From the NCBI GenBank assembly GCA_949300025.1, contig CASGCS010000008.1:1-64000 (forward strand): DNA of 64,000 nt. The letters run 5' to 3'. Under the pieces are notes generated by a model, which was not told the origin of the DNA, ran no database searches, and saw only the letters and a program-made list of their open reading frames with translations. The stretch comes from an uncultured bacterium. GTDB taxonomy: Bacteria > Bacteroidota > Bacteroidia > Bacteroidales > UBA932. This document shows, in pieces, positions 60,450-64,000 of the stretch. Both the position numbers and the translations under genes were made by a program. Position 1 is the stretch's first letter. The number at the start of each line of letters is the position of its first letter.

Positions 60450-61187
60450 ATGGAACACGAATTCATATTGCTGATTGAAACAGCCGCGGAGGCCTGTTCT
60501 GTCGCCCTTTCTGACAGAGGGCGGATTGTGGTTGAAAAATATACTGACATCCCCAAATCGCATGCTTCGGCAATTGCAGTATTCATAGAAAGCATCTTCA
60601 AGGAGACCGGTATTTCCGCCGTGGATTTGAGTGCCGTTGCAGTAAGCGAAGGACCGGGGTCATACACCGGGCTGAGAGTCGGAGTAAGCTGCGCCAAGGG
60701 GCTGTGCTACGGTGCAGACATTCCTCTCATTGCCGTAAACACGCTTGAAGCCATTGCACAATGTGCAATAGACAACGCTCTGGTAAAGGATGCCTCATAT
60801 ATAGTACCTATGATAGATGCCAGGAGAATGGAGGTTTATACTGCGACATTCACCCGGGAATGTAAAATGACAAGCCCCAGCACCGCACTTGTGCTTGCTC
60901 CGGAAAGTTTCAGCAGGGAACTCTCGGAGGGCAAGGTCCTCTTTACCGGAAACGGTGCGGAAAAGTTTATGAACCTTATTCCGGAAGAGTCAAGGCCGAA
61001 CGTGCTTTTCGCCCCCCAGTTGCCGCATGCTTCGGGCCTCAGGGTGCGTGCGCACAAATCACTGCAAAAAAAAGAGTTCGAAAACTGTGCATATTTCGAA
61101 CCCTTTTATCTCAAGGACTTTATTGCCGGAAAGCCCAAAAATCTTCTTGCAGGAATGTTTCAGATGCAATCTGCAAAACCTCGCTAA
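60450..61187 (+). CDS. tsaB: tRNA threonylcarbamoyladenosine biosynthesis protein TsaB
   Basis: A 245-residue ASKHA-fold protein needed, with TsaD and TsaE, for t6A37 formation on ANN-decoding tRNAs. Family motifs are LIETAAEACSVAL at the N terminus, the conserved SEGPGSYTGLRVGVSCAKGL and a central VPMIDARRMEVYTATF. Length is typical. It follows the adaptor gene by one base, and its end overlaps the convergent thioredoxin-fold gene by 4 bp. Confidence 0.93.
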   Translation: MEHEFILLIETAAEACSVALSDRGRIVVEKYTDIPKSHASAIAVFIESIFKETGISAVDLSAVAVSEGPGSYTGLRVGVSCAKGLCYGADIPLIAVNTLEAIAQCAIDNALVKDASYIVPMIDARRMEVYTATFTRECKMTSPSTALVLAPESFSRELSEGKVLFTGNGAEKFMNLIPEESRPNVLFAPQLPHASGLRVRAHKSLQKKEFENCAYFEPFYLKDFIAGKPKNLLAGMFQMQSAKPR

Positions 61188-62341
61188 AAGAGCCTTGCAA
61201 GGGTGCGGCTGAGTTTTGCTGTATCAAACTGGTCCTTTTCTACGATATTGCCTTCGGAATCGAAGATGAACATCGCCGGGATTCTCTGCAAAGCATAGGT
61301 GGCCAGAGCCTGGGAAGAAGCCCCGCGCCCGTCGCACACGTTAATCCATGGCAACTGCTGCTCCTTTACCACAGATGCCCACAGAGCCTTGTCTGAATCT
61401 ACACAAACCTGATAGATGTTCAAACCTGCACCGGCATATCTGTCATAAATCTTTTTCAGTTCCAGATTATACATCTTCTGTTCCGCATTGGCGGCAGACC
61501 AGAAGAGAAGAATGAACGGCTTGCCCTGCAGGCTGGAAAGCTTGTGCATCCTGGACTCTGTATCCGGCATCTCCAGTTCAGGATAGGCCAGTTCCGAAGC
61601 CTCTGAAAGCCTGTTGCCCAGTTCCACCAGCCTCTGAAGGTTGTCTGCATCGTTTTTCAGCGATTTCACATAGGCAGAATTGGGATAGAGCGGGCTGAGG
61701 GAATCGTATGCGGTCTTGAAATAGATAAAGTCCATATCGTCTGCAAACAGTGCAAGATTGTCGCTGAATCTCCTGTAAAGAAGAATTACATTCGTAAACG
61801 ACCTGGGATTGGACATGATCCTTTTTATGGCCTCTCTCTTCTCTGTTACATAGAGAGAGTTTATCTCCTTGTTGAGTCTTTCATAGAGCGGCCGATCATC
61901 AGCCTCCGCTGCATCTGAAATGGCTATGGCCAAAGAGTCGAACCTTGCAGTGGAACTGTATATCTCCTTCTCTATTTCAGAAAGAAGCACAGACTCGTCG
62001 GAACCTTTTACGGTCAAAGAACTGCCAAGTGTGTCAACATTCACGGTAATTTTGTCTCCGCCCTTGACTATCAGTGAAGCCAGTCTTTTTCTGTTGTATG
62101 ATACATAGAAAAACTCGGGAGCGTCTGATGCAACGGCAGCCTCGTATCTTACCGCACCGCCGGCGTCTGTCTTGAGCGTATCCACAACATCAATCCTGTT
62201 TACGGAGAGTTTGGAGAGTATTATCTCCCTGTTTCCCGCCCCTTCTATGTTGAACTGCAAACTCGCGGTGTCGTCTTTGGCGCAGCCTGCAAGGAAGAGC
62301 GACAGGGCCGACACGCAGATTATTTTGTATAAAATTTTCAT
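61184..62341 (-). CDS. TlpA/DUF4369-like thioredoxin-fold lipoprotein lacking CxxC
   Basis: A 385-residue lipoprotein (signal ISVSALSLFLAGC region ending LFLAGCAKDD). Residues about 25-130 look like the N-terminal DUF4369-type beta domain (IEGAGNREIILSKLSVN), and a helical middle part follows. The C-terminal 140 residues have the TlpA/AhpC fold: GKPFILLFWSAANAEQKMYN, then VCVDSDKALW and RIPAMFIFDSEGNIVEK with the cis-Pro. The position of the redox CxxC is occupied by SAANAE, so disulfide chemistry is not expected and the protein may be a binding or structural relative. It is the last gene of the reverse-strand ribF-greA-HIT set. Confidence 0.85.
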   Translation of the reverse strand: MKILYKIICVSALSLFLAGCAKDDTASLQFNIEGAGNREIILSKLSVNRIDVVDTLKTDAGGAVRYEAAVASDAPEFFYVSYNRKRLASLIVKGGDKITVNVDTLGSSLTVKGSDESVLLSEIEKEIYSSTARFDSLAIAISDAAEADDRPLYERLNKEINSLYVTEKREAIKRIMSNPRSFTNVILLYRRFSDNLALFADDMDFIYFKTAYDSLSPLYPNSAYVKSLKNDADNLQRLVELGNRLSEASELAYPELEMPDTESRMHKLSSLQGKPFILLFWSAANAEQKMYNLELKKIYDRYAGAGLNIYQVCVDSDKALWASVVKEQQLPWINVCDGRGASSQALATYALQRIPAMFIFDSEGNIVEKDQFDTAKLSRTLARLF

Positions 62342-62356
62342 ATTCCGATATTTGAC

Positions 62357-62764
62357 TTATAAGGATTGTTCATTGAATATTCCGGCAATCTTTTCCGCTA
62401 TCCCGGCAAACTCCTCGCTTTCCAACGAAAGTTTCTCCTTCTTGAAGTCGAGGTCCGCCTCGCTCTGCAGCGGGACAAGATGGATATGCACGTGCGGAAC
62501 CTCCATTCCGAGCACCGCCACACCTATTCTCTTGCATGGAACAGCCTTCTGAAGGGCGGCAGCCACTCTCTTTGCAAAACTCCACAGTCCTGAATACTCC
62601 TCGTCGCCAAGCGCAAAGATATAGTCGCTCTCCCTCTTTGGAATTACCAGCGTATGGCCTTTGGCCATGGGAGCTATATCCAGAAATGCATAATAGTTCT
62701 CATCCTCCGCAACCTTGTATGAAGGGATTTCCCCCTTTACGATTTTTGTAAAAACAGATGCCAT
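62357..62764 (-). CDS. HIT family nucleotide-binding protein
   Basis: A 135-residue protein of the histidine-triad superfamily, hydrolysing purine nucleoside phosphoramidates or related nucleotides. The signature HVHIHLVPL is intact near the C terminus, and FTKIVKGEIPSYKVAEDENY and the segment DIAPMAKGHTLVIPKR are the N-terminal landmarks. It lies one base after greA and 15 bp before the thioredoxin-fold gene on the same strand. Confidence 0.93.
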   Translation of the reverse strand: MASVFTKIVKGEIPSYKVAEDENYYAFLDIAPMAKGHTLVIPKRESDYIFALGDEEYSGLWSFAKRVAAALQKAVPCKRIGVAVLGMEVPHVHIHLVPLQSEADLDFKKEKLSLESEEFAGIAEKIAGIFNEQSL

Positions 62765-62765
62765 A

Positions 62766-63239
62766 TTAAATCGATATGTCTAAAATTTCAAAATTTATTA
62801 TGCCGCTCGGCGCCTTTACCTCAACCTTGTCTCCCTTTTTCTTGCCTATGAGGGCCTTGCCGATAGGGGTTGCTGCAGCGAGTTTTCCCTCCCTGATATT
62901 GGCTTCGCTCTCGCCCACCAGAGTGTACTCCATAACTGCATTTGTCTTGAGATTCTTGATTTTCACTTTGTTCAGAATCTGAACACAATCTGTGTTTATC
63001 TTAGACTCGTCTATCACGCGAGCATTGGCTATCAAGTCTTTAAGTTGAGAAATCTTCAACTCGCACAACCCCTGGGCTTCGCGGGCAGCATCATACTCCG
63101 CATTTTCAGACAAGTCTCCCTTGTCTCTGGCCTCCGCTATCTGCTTTGAGATAGAAGGCCTCTCTACAGAAACCAAATGGGCCAGTTCCGCCTTCAGTTT
63201 CTCCAATCCTTCCGCTGTCAAATAATGTACTTTTGTCAT
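62766..63239 (-). CDS. greA: transcription elongation factor GreA
   Basis: A 157-residue factor that rescues backtracked RNA polymerase by stimulating transcript cleavage. The N-terminal coiled coil carries the catalytic acidic tip (ISKQIAEARDKGDLSENAEYDAA). The C-terminal FKBP-like domain has VGESEANIREGKLAAATPIG and ALIGKKKGDKVEV. The start at 63239 (MTKVHYLTAEGLEKL) gives the normal length; the upstream in-frame extension overlaps the promoter. Confidence 0.95.
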   Translation of the reverse strand: MTKVHYLTAEGLEKLKAELAHLVSVERPSISKQIAEARDKGDLSENAEYDAAREAQGLCELKISQLKDLIANARVIDESKINTDCVQILNKVKIKNLKTNAVMEYTLVGESEANIREGKLAAATPIGKALIGKKKGDKVEVKAPSGIINFEILDISI

Positions 63240-63287
63240 ATCAGATAAAATTAAAAAGAATCCCGATGGTTTCAGGACCCTTTGATG

Positions 63288-63295
63288 CAAAGGTA
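63288..63295 (-). promoter_or_regulatory. -7 box of the greA promoter
   Basis: Reverse-strand TACCTTTG (plus CAAAGGTA 63288-63295) lies 48 bp before ATG 63239. No good -33 TTTG is found. Confidence 0.4.
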
Positions 63296-63311
63296 TAAAA
63301 AATATTTGGAA

Positions 63312-63695
63312 TTAATACTCCTTGTACTTAGGTTTCATCAATTCAGAGAAGAGGACAATATCTTCAGGAGAAGATTTAAGCCTCTCCTTCAGTGAGGAAA
63401 CCTTTTCCGGGACATTGTCCTTTTCGGCCGCGGCCGCAGGCTCAAGGGGTCCGGTAGAGCACAGTCCCTCATCTTCTGCAGAGAGAGGAGGCATTTCAGA
63501 GAGTACCGGCGTCTGCTCCGGGGGAAAGGGTTCCTGCACCACGGAAACTTCAGGCTCCTCCTGCTGCAAGTCTGAGTTCTTGGCGGCAGCTTTTTTCTTC
63601 TTCTTTTTGCTGCCTTCATATGAAGAGTACAGGCCCGCCAGAAGAGTAAGCACTGCTATTACAATGGAAAGTATGTCTGAATCTGCATAATACAT
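63312..63695 (-). CDS. small membrane-anchored protein with acidic, proline-rich tail
   Basis: A 127-residue protein with one N-terminal transmembrane helix (ILSIVIAVLTLLAGLYSSYE), a lysine run just after it (SKKKKKKAAAK), then a low-complexity Glu/Pro-rich segment and a helical C terminus (EKVSSLKERLKSSPEDIVLF). The lysine run predicts a cytoplasmic C-terminal tail. No family is recognised. It lies 11 bp after ribF on the same strand. Confidence 0.75.
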   Translation of the reverse strand: MYYADSDILSIVIAVLTLLAGLYSSYEGSKKKKKKAAAKNSDLQQEEPEVSVVQEPFPPEQTPVLSEMPPLSAEDEGLCSTGPLEPAAAAEKDNVPEKVSSLKERLKSSPEDIVLFSELMKPKYKEY

Positions 63696-63706
63696 ATAAA
63701 CACTCT

Positions 63707-64000
63707 TTACAGGCCTGCCTCGAGACGCTCTATCGCCTCAGCCTTGTTACGCTGCAGTTCTGCCTTCAAATCGTCTACAGAAGCGAACTTTACCTCGTCC
63801 CGGATCTTGTAGACAAACTCCACGGTCAAATCCAGACCGTAAATATCTTCATCGAAACCTATAATGTTGGTCTCTATTGTCAGTTCACCGTGCGAGGCCA
63901 CTGTAGGCCTTACTCCGATATTGGTAATGCCCACGTATCTGCGCCCGTTTACGGTAACATATACGCCATAGACACCATTTCCGGGGACCGCTTTCAGAGG
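63707..64000 (-). CDS. ribF: bifunctional riboflavin kinase/FAD synthetase, C-terminal part (cut by window end)
   Basis: The frame is open to the end of the window, so the gene's 5' part lies beyond 64000. The visible 97 residues are the riboflavin kinase domain: PGNGVYGVYVTVNGRRYVGI then TNIGVRPTV, with the conserved ETNIIGFDEDIYGLDLTVEF and IRDEVKFASVDDLKAEL. RibF phosphorylates riboflavin to FMN and adenylates it to FAD. The stop at 63707 is 11 bp before the small membrane protein gene. Confidence 0.92.
   Translation of the reverse strand, partial: PLKAVPGNGVYGVYVTVNGRRYVGITNIGVRPTVASHGELTIETNIIGFDEDIYGLDLTVEFVYKIRDEVKFASVDDLKAELQRNKAEAIERLEAGL

Overview
The window reads as a chromosomal piece of a Bacteroidales bacterium. 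The evidence is the recurring Bacteroidetes-type promoter pattern (TTTG near -33, TAnnTTTG near -7, about 19-20 bases apart), the protein families present (Mfa/Fim-type fimbrillins, FISUMP and DUF5119 lipoproteins, DUF3575, DUF4143 ATPases, a DksA/TraR protein with a reduced zinc finger) and many lipoprotein signals. Most of it has roughly balanced base composition and dense genes. The first 4.5 kb is clearly AT-richer and repeat-rich, and looks like an accessory region. I cannot name the genus.

Layout. 0-5.3 kb: the end of a BIG2-repeat surface protein, a chimeric fimbrillin/vWA/DUF1566-like lipoprotein, a gene split by a probable frameshift, an IS256 transposase remnant and a palindrome-rich non-coding stretch. 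5.3-12.4 kb: housekeeping and redox genes (amino acid racemase with a dicarboxylate symporter, PerR-like regulator with rubrerythrin, a fused NapH/NapG-like polyferredoxin with a Tat-exported aldo/keto reductase and a DUF1893 protein, and an ECF sigma factor). 12.5-13.4 kb: tRNA-Ser(UGA) followed by about 0.8 kb of structured repeats. 13.4-16.2 kb: nitroreductase, aquaporin and a DUF4143 ATPase preceded by a phased repeat array. 16.6-22.2 kb: an AraC-controlled fimbrial-type surface locus. 22.3-27.9 kb: a complete RND efflux operon (adaptor, pump, TolC).

27.9-48.2 kb holds 21 genes on one strand, nearly all overlapping or touching. This is an aryl-polyene/flexirubin-like type II polyketide/fatty-acid operon. 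It has a ketoreductase, three ketosynthases, three ACPs, two hot-dog dehydratases, a thioesterase, an AMP-dependent acid ligase, a methyltransferase, two CrtI-like FAD oxidoreductases, several acyltransferases, a glycosyltransferase, a LolA-like carrier and an MMPL exporter. Expected logic: the ligase loads a starter acid onto an ACP; the ketosynthases, reductase and dehydratases extend it to a polyene; methylation and desaturation or isomerisation tailor it; acyl- and glycosyltransferases anchor it to a lipid; and the MMPL and LolA-like proteins move it to the outer membrane. Unusual points are two ketosynthases each carrying a chain-length-factor-like C-terminal domain, an MMPL exporter fused to a PlsC acyltransferase, tandem CrtI-like enzymes, and no aromatic ammonia-lyase or resorcinol synthase inside the operon.

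48.2-54.3 kb is a conserved reverse-strand operon (ileS, dksA-like, lspA, Sua5/YciO-like, cysK). At 54.3-60.4 kb, after cvpA, lies what I consider the second highlight: a small membrane protein, a C39-peptidase ABC exporter and two overlapping small genes with double-glycine leaders (a likely two-peptide bacteriocin or signal), then a terminator, a TolC protein and a periplasmic adaptor that could complete the export channel. The window ends with tsaB, a thioredoxin-fold lipoprotein without its CxxC, a HIT protein, greA, a small membrane protein and the C-terminal part of ribF.
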